The notes under the pieces are model-generated. The model was not told the DNA's origin and ran no database searches. It was given only the letters and a program-made list of their open reading frames with translations. Made by a program: the position numbers and the translations under genes. A stretch of DNA of 64,000 nt from Neolewinella aquimaris (lineage in GTDB: Bacteria > Bacteroidota > Bacteroidia > Chitinophagales > Saprospiraceae). The first letter of the stretch is position 1. Each line of letters opens with the position of its first letter. The DNA lies in assembly GCF_014197245.1 (NCBI RefSeq), contig NZ_JACIFF010000001.1, forward strand, positions 310,001-374,000, read 5' to 3'. This document shows positions 17,474 through 25,425 of the stretch, in pieces.

Positions 17474-19453
17474 ATGTCGCGCTTCTTTTTCCTTGCTTTC
17501 GCCCTCGTCCTGCTGGCCGGCTGCACGTACACGGCAAAGGTTACCGACGGGGCAACCGCCGTGGACCGTAAACAGTACGACGTGGCCGTTCCGATGCTAC
17601 AGCGGGAATTCAAGCGGGCGAAATCGCGGGCGCAGAAGGGCGAGGTCGCAATGAATCTTGCCATCAGTCTGCGGGAAACCGGCCAGGACACCGATGCGGT
17701 CGAATGGTTCCAGGTAGCTTACGACAACGGGGTGGGCCCGGACGCCCTGCGGGAGCGAGCCGCTGCCCTGAAGCGACTGGAGCGCTACGAGGAGGCCATT
17801 CAGGTGTACACTGATCTAGGATTCGAGATCGGTTCCCGCTACGAGTTTCGCCGCGACATCGCCGGTGCCGAACTCGCCATGCGACTGAAGGCCCAGCAGG
17901 AAGCCGCCACCGTAAAGGAATACGAGGTGACGCCGGCCCCCTTCAACAGCGCAGCCGCCGATTATGCTGCCGTATCCTACGGCGACGAACTCGTGTTTAC
18001 CAGTGACCGGGGCGCCGCCGCCGGGGAGGACAGCTACAAGTGGACCGGCCGCAAGTTCAGCGATCTCTTCCGGGTCGATCCCCAGGCCGCCGTAGTTCAG
18101 GGATTCAGCACGGGTCTTAACACCGGCGATAATGAGGGCACTCCAGCCTTCAGTCCGGACGGCAATACGATGTACTTCACCCGCTGCTCACCGCCCCAGA
18201 AGCGCTCCGATGCTTACTGCGGGATCTACCGCAGCGACCGGGTGGGGGAGGGCTGGGGTCCGGCGGAAAAGCTACCCTTCGTCACCGCGACCGCCAATTA
18301 CATGCACCCGGCGGTGAGTGCGGACGGCGACAAACTGATCTTTTCGGCCAATCTGCCCGACGGATGGGGAGGATACGACCTCTATACCGTCACCCTCGGC
18401 CCCGACGGAAACTGGAGCGAGCCCGACCTGATGAACCGGGCGATCAATACTGAGGGCAACGAACAGTTCCCCACCCTGGACGGCGACACCCTGTACTTTT
18501 CCAGCGATGGGTTGGAGGGCCTGGGGGGGCTGGACATCTTCCGCACCTGGCCCCTCGAAGACGGGCGCTACAACGCTCCGAAAAACCTGCGCATGCCGAT
18601 CAACAGCGGCGCCGACGACTTTGCCTACACCATCCTGCGGCGGAACGGCGAGGGGGTGGGATCGACGACCACAGGCTACTTCAGTAGTGCACGGCCCGGG
18701 GGAGCGGGAAGCGATGACATCTATGCCTACACCAAAACCGTACTGCCTCCGCCACCGCCCGATACCACACCCATTGCTTACCGCAACGTGCTCGACGTGA
18801 CCGTAGTGGAAAAGATCCTGGAGGATCCCGCTAATCCCGCCAGCCGTACCCTCGGCGTGCGACCCGTACCCAACGCAACCGTAGTGGCCAAGGTGGGCGA
18901 CCAGAGCCGGACCGTCACCACCGACGAGGAAGGGCAACTTAGTTTGGTGCTTGTAGACGATCAGCGCTACGAATTTCGGGCCGAGCGTCCCGACTACCTG
19001 GCCGCAGAGGGGCGCTTCAGCAGCCGTAACCTGCCCCGCGATCCGGATGCGCCCGAGCAGCGGTACGAACTTGAACTGGAGATCGAAAAGATTTTCCGCA
19101 ACCAGGAGATCGTGCTCGAGAATATCTACTACGACCTCGACGAAAGCTTCATTCGCGAAGACGCCCAACCTACGCTGAATGAACTGTCCGACCTACTGAC
19201 CCGCAATCCCGACATCCGCATCGAGCTCGGCAGCCACACGGATTGCCGCGCCACGGACGCCTACAACGACCGACTGAGCCAGGCCCGTGCCGCCGCCGCC
19301 GTCGATTACCTCGTGGCCCAGGGCATCAGTCCCGACCGGCTCACGGCCCGGGGGTACGGGGAATCACAGCCCGTAGCCGAGTGTGTCTGTCAGCGCTGTA
19401 CGGAAGAGGAGCACCAGCGCAACCGGCGCACCACCTTCAGGATTTTGAACTAG
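17474..19453 (+). CDS. PorE-like OmpA-family lipoprotein (TPR, PD40, CRD, OmpA)
   Basis: This 659-residue lipoprotein has lipobox LLAGC with Cys17. It is followed by a TPR-like helical region (~25-150), a PD40/WD40-like beta-propeller (~160-410, with repeated FSPDGNTMYF-type blades), a carboxypeptidase-regulatory-like beta-sandwich (~440-515), and an OmpA C-terminal peptidoglycan-binding domain (~545-659, with LGSHTDCRA and RGYGESQP). This order is the one described for PorE, which anchors the type IX secretion machinery to the cell wall. Many Bacteroidota also carry paralogues of this architecture with unknown roles. The ATG at 17474 is required for the signal peptide. No other T9SS gene is in the window. 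Confidence 0.78.
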   Translation: MSRFFFLAFALVLLAGCTYTAKVTDGATAVDRKQYDVAVPMLQREFKRAKSRAQKGEVAMNLAISLRETGQDTDAVEWFQVAYDNGVGPDALRERAAALKRLERYEEAIQVYTDLGFEIGSRYEFRRDIAGAELAMRLKAQQEAATVKEYEVTPAPFNSAAADYAAVSYGDELVFTSDRGAAAGEDSYKWTGRKFSDLFRVDPQAAVVQGFSTGLNTGDNEGTPAFSPDGNTMYFTRCSPPQKRSDAYCGIYRSDRVGEGWGPAEKLPFVTATANYMHPAVSADGDKLIFSANLPDGWGGYDLYTVTLGPDGNWSEPDLMNRAINTEGNEQFPTLDGDTLYFSSDGLEGLGGLDIFRTWPLEDGRYNAPKNLRMPINSGADDFAYTILRRNGEGVGSTTTGYFSSARPGGAGSDDIYAYTKTVLPPPPPDTTPIAYRNVLDVTVVEKILEDPANPASRTLGVRPVPNATVVAKVGDQSRTVTTDEEGQLSLVLVDDQRYEFRAERPDYLAAEGRFSSRNLPRDPDAPEQRYELELEIEKIFRNQEIVLENIYYDLDESFIREDAQPTLNELSDLLTRNPDIRIELGSHTDCRATDAYNDRLSQARAAAAVDYLVAQGISPDRLTARGYGESQPVAECVCQRCTEEEHQRNRRTTFRILN

Positions 19454-20834
19454 GCAGGCGTACCGCCTTGATCATGTAGCCTTCCGGGCTTTCCCAGTCG
19501 TACAGTTCGATGTGCGTCTGTTCGATGAGGATATTGACGAGAGAGTAGGTTGTGCCGATCGCGTAGCCCTTATTGGCCAGGTACTGGGTCACGAACCATT
19601 TCAGGCCCACGTAGGTGGTGAAGTTAAGGTGGAGGGCTTCGTGGAGCTCGGCCATGATTTCCTCCGCCGTGATCACGCGGTAGCCGGGCGGGGCGGTATC
19701 GCGGTAGGTATTCGTCTTGTGCTCCAGCTTAATTTTTCCGATGATCTTGGGGCCGGTCAGTTTGACGCGGTGATCGTGGTCCTTCGGGGTGCCTCCGCCC
19801 ACCGGACCCGTTGCCGGCTCCTCGATCGTGGTGTGGGGGCGTCCGCCGGCGATGTCCTGTGCCTGCTGTACCGCGGCCTCTTCCTGTTCCTCCCGGACCA
19901 CTTCGGCGGCCGCCTGGTGAATCGCCTGCTTTTCCTTGAGCGACAGGACGATCTCATCGATGTGGTACTCCGCCTCCTTAATGATGGCGGTGAGTTCGGC
20001 CGACAGCTCGATGCCCTTACGCAACTCACTGTGGAAGAAGGTGGCCTGGTGGGCGACCTTATTCCGGATTTTGGACATCTCCTTCCACAGCCGCTCGAAG
20101 TTCTTGTCGCGGAAGAAGGTCTTAAAGTACTTGGTGTAGTTGCCTTCCAGGTTGGATTTGAGCTCCTGCAGCTCCTCCAGCGTTTCGATGGTGCCCAGGC
20201 GCTCAAGCACTTTTTCCGGTTCATTGAATCCCGTCGACTGCTTGTAGATCAGCAGTCCGAGGTCGTCGAAGTCGGCAAATTCGATGTCGCTGTTGATGAA
20301 GTAGCTGAACTGGTTGGAGCGGTTGCGCTGGCGGGCCTTGACCTTTTCGATCATTTTGGGCGTAGCCGTCACTTCCCACCACGACATGCCCACGCGCTGG
20401 AAGAAGAACTTGATCAGGTAGCGGCGCAGGAGGTTTTCTACCGCGTTGATCTTGGGATAGAGTTGGTTGGCGATTTCGCTGCTGATGTCGTCCTGTAGTA
20501 CCCTCAGGTGGGCAAAGCGCAGTTTGTCGCTCAGGTGGCGAAGCAATCTTTGGCGAAAGGGCTCGAGGGGTTCGAATAATTGGCTTTCTACCCGCAATAC
20601 GAAGGCGGCTTCTACGAGATCGGTAAGGATTTTACTGGTGTCGACATTAATGACGGTTACGATAAGTCCGCTTTCCCCCTTGATGTAATCGTTGCCGTTT
20701 TTGTCCTTCGTAATGATCGGGGAACGCCCGTTCCACACATCGTTGCTATAGCTGATGGCGTGGATAAACCCGCGCTGGTCGTTGATGTCGTCGGGGTCGA
20801 TGCAGAGCAGTTCGAAGATAAAATTGGATGGCAT
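19437..20834 (-). CDS. HEPN domain protein (Swt1/Apea-like) with RNxxxH motif
   Basis: This is a 465-residue cytosolic protein. Residues ~120-290 resemble the HEPN all-helical fold of the Swt1/Apea group: ANQLYPKINAVENLLRRYL, an SWW motif, and the RNKVAH hexamer at 257-262, which is the RNxxxH signature of metal-independent HEPN ribonucleases. An acidic Gln-rich helix follows, then a flexible linker and a compact C-terminal ~90-residue domain that could be winged-helix. The N-terminal ~110 residues are unrecognised. It overlaps the 3' end of the PorE-like gene by 17 bp and has no partner nucleotidyltransferase. RNase activity is an inference. Confidence 0.65.
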   Translation of the reverse strand: MPSNFIFELLCIDPDDINDQRGFIHAISYSNDVWNGRSPIITKDKNGNDYIKGESGLIVTVINVDTSKILTDLVEAAFVLRVESQLFEPLEPFRQRLLRHLSDKLRFAHLRVLQDDISSEIANQLYPKINAVENLLRRYLIKFFFQRVGMSWWEVTATPKMIEKVKARQRNRSNQFSYFINSDIEFADFDDLGLLIYKQSTGFNEPEKVLERLGTIETLEELQELKSNLEGNYTKYFKTFFRDKNFERLWKEMSKIRNKVAHQATFFHSELRKGIELSAELTAIIKEAEYHIDEIVLSLKEKQAIHQAAAEVVREEQEEAAVQQAQDIAGGRPHTTIEEPATGPVGGGTPKDHDHRVKLTGPKIIGKIKLEHKTNTYRDTAPPGYRVITAEEIMAELHEALHLNFTTYVGLKWFVTQYLANKGYAIGTTYSLVNILIEQTHIELYDWESPEGYMIKAVRLPSSKS

Positions 20835-20851
20835 ATCATAATATATTGACT

Positions 20852-20884
20852 GGGAATTAGTAAAAATGGATTCCCGGAAATATA
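20852..20884 (-). promoter_or_regulatory. Promoter-like box and inverted repeat upstream of HEPN gene
   Basis: On the minus strand TATATTTC (20884-20877) resembles the -7 box. Immediately downstream, GGGAAT/ATTCCC (20852-20857 and 20870-20875) form a perfect 6-bp inverted repeat, 18 nt before the start codon. This could be an operator or a leader hairpin. Confidence 0.35.
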
Positions 20885-20949
20885 CCCAATCTCACCCTCT
20901 GCACCTAACCGCCGGGCAATTTACGTGGGTGCCGCCCGGTCAACTGTTG

Positions 20950-20982
20950 TACTTTTACCCGGCCGTATTAACGAACCGTTAA
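20950..20982 (+). promoter_or_regulatory. Putative promoter and palindrome upstream of lptD-like gene
   Basis: TACTTTTA (20950-20957) resembles TAnnTTTG. TTAACG-aac-CGTTAA (20968-20982) is a perfect inverted repeat just downstream, inside the predicted leader of the gene starting at 21049. Confidence 0.35.
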
Positions 20983-21048
20983 AGGCACCCCTAACAAACC
21001 GCGGACGTGCCGGCGGGGTCGTTAGCCTGACCGGAGATACACATCGCT

Positions 21049-23796
21049 TTGACCAACTTCTTTTCGCACCTGCGCACCGCCGCCCTACTTACCTGCCTGC
21101 TGCTGCTGACGTCGTGGGCGGGGGCGCAGGTGGATAGTATTCCGGCAAAAGCAGGCTTTGCGGGCACCACGGCCAATTACGCGATCAGTGAGGACAGTCT
21201 GGTCGCTCCGGTAGAGTACAGCAGCCGCGACAGCATGGACGTAGACCTGGTCAATCAGCGCATCCACCTGTACGGTGATGCCCGGGTGAACTACCAGGAA
21301 GTTACCCTCGAGGCCAATCACATCGTACTCGATTACGGACAGAACATCGTGAATGCGGAGCCCTGGCCCGATAGTTCCGGCACCAAAGTAGGTGACCCCC
21401 GATTCAGCGATGGGGGACAGGAGTTTACGGCAAAGGGCCTCACCTATAACTTTAAGAGCCGTAAGGGGATCGTCACCGAAACGGTGACTACCCAGGACGA
21501 CGTATTCGTGCGCGGGGGAAAGTCGAAATTCGTGAGCGGTGGAATCGAGACCAACGACAGCTCCCGCTCCGACGTGATCTACACCGAGGGGGCCATTTTT
21601 ACCAGTTGCTCGCTGGACCATCCGCACTTCGGCATCCGCACCCAGCGGGCGAAGGTGGTGCCGAATAAGCTGGCCATTATCGGTCCTTCAAACCTGGAGA
21701 TTATGGGGGTGCCGACTCCCTTCTGGCTGCCCTTTGGCTTCCTTCCACTCAAGAGTGGCCGCAGCAGCGGCCTGCTTTTTCCGAGCGATTACCAGTACAG
21801 TCCGCAGTGGGGATTCGGTTTTCAGGGGGTGGGGTGGTTCTTCCCCCTGGGCGAACACGTCAATCTTACCGCCACCAGCGACATCTACCTCAACGGCACC
21901 TTTACGATCAACACCGCTACCAGCTACCGGCGGCGGTACAAGTACAGCGGAAGCGCCAACTTCAGCTACCGGCGCCTGGTCGATGAAACCGCGATATCGG
22001 AAGGCCTGCAGCCAAACGTGAACCAGGGCATTACCCTGGGCTGGAGTCACCGGCAAGACCAGCGGGCCCACCCGACCTTTAACTTCGGCGGCAGCATCAA
22101 CTTCCAGACCAACCTGGCCGATCAGCGCTATCTAAATACCTACGAAGCGGCGAGCACCAACATCATCCGGTCTGCGATGAATATCACCAAGTCTTTCCCG
22201 AAGCTAAAGTCGACCCTAACCGCCGGACTAAACCACAGCCAGAACAACCAGACGGGTGCCATCACGGTAAGCTTTCCCGACGCGCGATTCCAGACCCAGA
22301 CGATCTATCCGTTCCGCAAACTCCCCGGCAGCCAGCGCGCCTGGTACAAGAAACTGAGCTTCCGGTACAACAGTCAGTTGAAGACCGAATTCTCCGGACA
22401 GGACACCACTTTCTTCACCCAGCAGACCTTCGATGAGGCGAGGTACGGCTTTCGACACGACGTCACCACCTCCCTCAGTCTAAACGCGCTGAGGTACTTC
22501 AACGTAAGTCCGAATGCCAGCTACAGCGAGGTATATTACGGCAAGACGCTGGAGTACTTTCTTGACCCCAGCACCATCGTCACCGCACCCGGAATCGACG
22601 AGAACGGAAACCCGGTAGTGGACACTACTTCGTTTGCCTCGATCAAAAGCCGACTCAATCCCGGACTCGCCAGTTTCCGAAGCTACAGCGCGGGCGTAAG
22701 CGTGAGTACCCAGCTGTTCGGGACCATTCGTATGGGCGGGCGGGGGCTGTTCGGCCTGAAGGGGCTGCGCCACGTGATCAAGCCGTCCGTTACCGTGGGC
22801 TACTCACCGGATTACCGCAACGCTACCGACTTCATTAGCGGAACGCCCTACTTCATTCGCCAGACCCTGATTGATCCGGTAAGGGGCAATCCCGACCTGT
22901 TCGTCACTCCCTTTGATAATCAGATCTTCGGTGCGCCGAACTCCTCGGAGGAGAGATTCGGCGTGAGCTACTCCATCGCCAACCTCTTCGAGGCGAAGGT
23001 GTACAACCGTAAGGACAGCACGGACAACATCATCAAACTGTTCCAAAACATTGGCGTAAGCGGCAACTACGACCTGACCGCCGACACCCTGAAGTGGAGC
23101 GCGATTAATGTGAGCGGCAGTACTCAGTTCTTCAAGGGGCTTACTCAGGTAAGTTTGCGGGCAAATTTCGATCCCTACATCAGCGAGTTTAATACTCGAA
23201 CCGGGGCGGTGCGGAGGATAAATACCACAACGCTGAGTGAGCGCGGCGTGCCCGTTCAGCTCAACACCTTCAACGGCACCATCTCCACCAACCTGACCGT
23301 CGCCAAAATCCGGGAACTGTTCCAGGGGGAGGAAGAGGAGTACGTCACCGATGTCGTCGAGGAACGACGCCGGCGTCGGGAGGAGGAAAATACCCTGTTC
23401 GAGGAGACGGACATCCTGAGCCTCTTCGAGAAATTCAGCATTCGCCACACCCTGAATTACCGCCTCGACCGGGAAGTTTCTACTACGCCGGGTGCCCGTG
23501 ACACGCTCAGGTTCAATACCAATGCCAACAGCATCGAGCTGAGGGGGGCTTTACAGCTTACGGAAAACTGGAGCGTTAACATCGGCCAAATTGGCTACGA
23601 TTTCACGAGCAAAAGCATCACGTACCCCTACCTCAGTTTTGCCCGTGACCTGCACTGCTGGGAGATGCGCTTCAGCTGGGCACCGCAGCGGAATACCTAT
23701 CAGTTCAGCATTGCGGTAAAACCGGGAACCTTTGACTTCCTGGAAGTTCCGATCAACCAGAACCGGTACGACGGACGCCAGCAGTTCGGATACTAA
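21049..23796 (+). CDS. LptD-like outer membrane LPS assembly protein
   Basis: This 915-residue outer-membrane protein has a signal peptide (FFSHLRTAALLTCLLLLTSWAGA), an OstA/LptA-like periplasmic beta domain (~60-230, with HLYGDARVNYQEVTLEANHI) and a long beta-barrel of alternating aromatic and polar strands that ends in a Phe-Gly-Tyr tail. It is the Bacteroidota type of LptD, which inserts LPS in the outer leaflet. The start is TTG at 21049: an in-frame TGA lies at 21028 and no ATG intervenes. A charged arginine-rich loop (ERRRRREEE) occurs in the last third. Its usual partner LptE is not in the window. Confidence 0.85.
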   Translation: MTNFFSHLRTAALLTCLLLLTSWAGAQVDSIPAKAGFAGTTANYAISEDSLVAPVEYSSRDSMDVDLVNQRIHLYGDARVNYQEVTLEANHIVLDYGQNIVNAEPWPDSSGTKVGDPRFSDGGQEFTAKGLTYNFKSRKGIVTETVTTQDDVFVRGGKSKFVSGGIETNDSSRSDVIYTEGAIFTSCSLDHPHFGIRTQRAKVVPNKLAIIGPSNLEIMGVPTPFWLPFGFLPLKSGRSSGLLFPSDYQYSPQWGFGFQGVGWFFPLGEHVNLTATSDIYLNGTFTINTATSYRRRYKYSGSANFSYRRLVDETAISEGLQPNVNQGITLGWSHRQDQRAHPTFNFGGSINFQTNLADQRYLNTYEAASTNIIRSAMNITKSFPKLKSTLTAGLNHSQNNQTGAITVSFPDARFQTQTIYPFRKLPGSQRAWYKKLSFRYNSQLKTEFSGQDTTFFTQQTFDEARYGFRHDVTTSLSLNALRYFNVSPNASYSEVYYGKTLEYFLDPSTIVTAPGIDENGNPVVDTTSFASIKSRLNPGLASFRSYSAGVSVSTQLFGTIRMGGRGLFGLKGLRHVIKPSVTVGYSPDYRNATDFISGTPYFIRQTLIDPVRGNPDLFVTPFDNQIFGAPNSSEERFGVSYSIANLFEAKVYNRKDSTDNIIKLFQNIGVSGNYDLTADTLKWSAINVSGSTQFFKGLTQVSLRANFDPYISEFNTRTGAVRRINTTTLSERGVPVQLNTFNGTISTNLTVAKIRELFQGEEEEYVTDVVEERRRRREEENTLFEETDILSLFEKFSIRHTLNYRLDREVSTTPGARDTLRFNTNANSIELRGALQLTENWSVNIGQIGYDFTSKSITYPYLSFARDLHCWEMRFSWAPQRNTYQFSIAVKPGTFDFLEVPINQNRYDGRQQFGY

Positions 23797-23797
23797 A

Positions 23798-23829
23798 AAG
23801 CCCGTTCCGCGGTGAAGCGAAACGGGCTT
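23798..23829 (-). terminator. Rho-independent terminator between lptD-like and PRC-barrel genes
   Basis: AAGCCCGTT (23798-23806) and AACGGGCTT (23821-23829) form a perfect 9-bp stem. Read on the minus strand it is followed by a T run, so it terminates the PRC-barrel gene; it begins 2 nt after the lptD-like stop and may also serve the plus strand. Confidence 0.7.
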
Positions 23830-23854
23830 AGGTGTTACATCCGGACCGACGCGA

Positions 23855-24400
23855 TCAAAGCCGGTCGTTGGAGGATGGATTGCGGTAGAAGTTGCTGTCG
23901 TAGAACGCATCGTCTAGGGAATCCGCGTCGCGGTGGTGATCGGTGGAGTACCGATCGCGGTCGTAGCTGGAGCCGTAATCGTGGAATCCGGCCAGGTAGT
24001 CGTTCGTGTCCACCTCATAACGGGTCGTATAGCCGCGTTGTCTGGGGAAGCGCGGATAGTCGATGATCTGGTCCAGGGTCAGGCCGTGCATGGTCACCGT
24101 GTTGTTGGCCTCGTTGATCTGAATTAGCCCGACGGGCACCAGAGCGTGCTTATCCGCGGCATCATAACGATCGAAGGTGTGGCGTTTGATCACATCGTCG
24201 TCGATTTCAACTTCGACGTAGCGTACCAGTTTGGCGTTGATATCGGCCAGCAGGCCTTCGACCTCGCCGATTGTTTCCCCGGAAGGAAGAACAACTTTAT
24301 AGCCGCGGGGATCGGTATCGTCGTGATGGACCTTGTACCCCTCGAGGTTATCCAGTAATTCGAGGTTCTTATTTGGGTTATGATTCAGTGTGGTGCTCAT
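23855..24400 (-). CDS. PRC-barrel domain protein
   Basis: This 181-residue soluble protein has a PRC-barrel-like domain (~18-105) recognisable from LEGYKVHHDDTDPRGYKVVL, GETIGEVEGLLAD and the following VRYVEVEIDDD strand, as in photosynthetic reaction-centre H subunits and stress proteins of the YsnF type. The C-terminal half is rich in Tyr, Asp, Arg and Ser (HDYGSSYDRDRYSTDHH) and probably disordered. It lies 41 bp behind a small membrane-anchored gene and ahead of a strong terminator, so the two form a transcription unit. A role in envelope or desiccation stress is a guess from family habit. Confidence 0.75.
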   Translation of the reverse strand: MSTTLNHNPNKNLELLDNLEGYKVHHDDTDPRGYKVVLPSGETIGEVEGLLADINAKLVRYVEVEIDDDVIKRHTFDRYDAADKHALVPVGLIQINEANNTVTMHGLTLDQIIDYPRFPRQRGYTTRYEVDTNDYLAGFHDYGSSYDRDRYSTDHHRDADSLDDAFYDSNFYRNPSSNDRL

Positions 24401-24441
24401 GGCGTTTCGTTTTATGGTTAAGGAATGAGGAAATGGTGGTA

Positions 24442-25131
24442 CTACTCCATCATCTCCAGCACGCGGCGCGCCTGGCCGAAAAAGCTACGTACGTCGGACT
24501 TTTGTTCGAGGGTCAGGGTGCTGCCATCGATGGCCTGCGCCTCGCTACGGAGCTTATTTACTTCAGCGTCAAACTCGCCGTCGTAGGCGCGTTCGTTTAC
24601 GTCTTCCAGAATCTCGGTGATGAGCAGCGCACCGGTGACGATCTTGTCGGCGTGGCTTCCCGCCATCGGGTCACGGGTAATTTCATCGGCCATCTTACGC
24701 GCCCGGTTGGCTTTGCTGTCGGGGTCATTCGCGTCGATGCCCTTGCTTTCGGCGAGTGCGGCGGCGGCGTAGGAAAGGCGGGTGAGGGCGGTACTAGAAA
24801 AGTCGTGTCCCAGGCCCATTTCACCTTCCATATTGGCGGTGTAGTCTAGGTAAGACGTCCGGGCCTCACCGTAGTTGCCCATGCCGTTGCGCATTTGATC
24901 CTTGTCGACGGCCTCGTCGCCGTAATCGTTGTAGTTGTTGTTTTCGTCAATTCCAGTAGCGACGGGTGCAACGGTACCGTCTTCCTCGACGACCTCTTCG
25001 GTCAGTACTTCCTCCGATTCATCGAAGGCCTCGGCGACGCCCCAGATGATGAGCGCGAGGAGGAGGAGACCAATGATCCAGGGTAAAATGGAGCCTCCGG
25101 ATTTCTTTTCTTCAATTCTTATTTGTGCCAT
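24442..25131 (-). CDS. Single-pass membrane protein of unknown function
   Basis: This 229-residue protein has a short basic N-terminus, one transmembrane helix (ILPWIIGLLLLALIIWGVAEAF) and a mostly acidic extracytoplasmic domain. The first part after the membrane is disordered (EEVLTEEVVEEDG), followed by a helical region of ~140 residues. I do not recognise the domain. It precedes the PRC-barrel gene in one transcription unit. A box TAACTTTA lies ~40 nt before the ATG. Confidence 0.75.
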   Translation of the reverse strand: MAQIRIEEKKSGGSILPWIIGLLLLALIIWGVAEAFDESEEVLTEEVVEEDGTVAPVATGIDENNNYNDYGDEAVDKDQMRNGMGNYGEARTSYLDYTANMEGEMGLGHDFSSTALTRLSYAAAALAESKGIDANDPDSKANRARKMADEITRDPMAGSHADKIVTGALLITEILEDVNERAYDGEFDAEVNKLRSEAQAIDGSTLTLEQKSDVRSFFGQARRVLEMME

Positions 25132-25171
25132 GATCGGTTGATTTTATTGTGGTTGAAATGGTCTTGAATGA

Positions 25172-25179
25172 TAAAGTTA
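25172..25179 (-). promoter_or_regulatory. Putative -7 box TAACTTTA
   Basis: On the minus strand TAACTTTA (TAnnTTTG with one change) lies 40 nt before the start of the membrane-protein/PRC-barrel unit. The rest of 25132-25352 contains no ORF or repeat that I can support. Confidence 0.4.
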
Positions 25180-25352
25180 GGCCCGAGCGTTGGTGGCGGG
25201 TAAACAGTACATTACAGGGCGTTTAGTGCGCCATTTTAAGACACAAGCGGGTGTAGTTGTGCATTTTGTCGCCCCCCTATAGATGTTGTCTGCCGGTGAT
25301 TATGTTCTGAATAAGCAGCAATTTTGACATTAGCACAGGATGTCCTGAAACC

Positions 25353-25386
25353 AAAAAACCCCCGACCGCATTTGCGATCGGGGGTT
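25353..25386 (-). terminator. Rho-independent terminator of the TonB receptor gene
   Basis: On the minus strand AACCCCCGA and TCGGGGGTT pair over 9 bp around a 12-nt loop and are followed by six T residues. It lies 40 nt beyond the stop codon of the TonB-dependent receptor. Confidence 0.85.
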
Positions 25387-25425
25387 CGGTACGCTTGCGA
25401 CGAGCAAACGAACTGGCGGGTAGGC

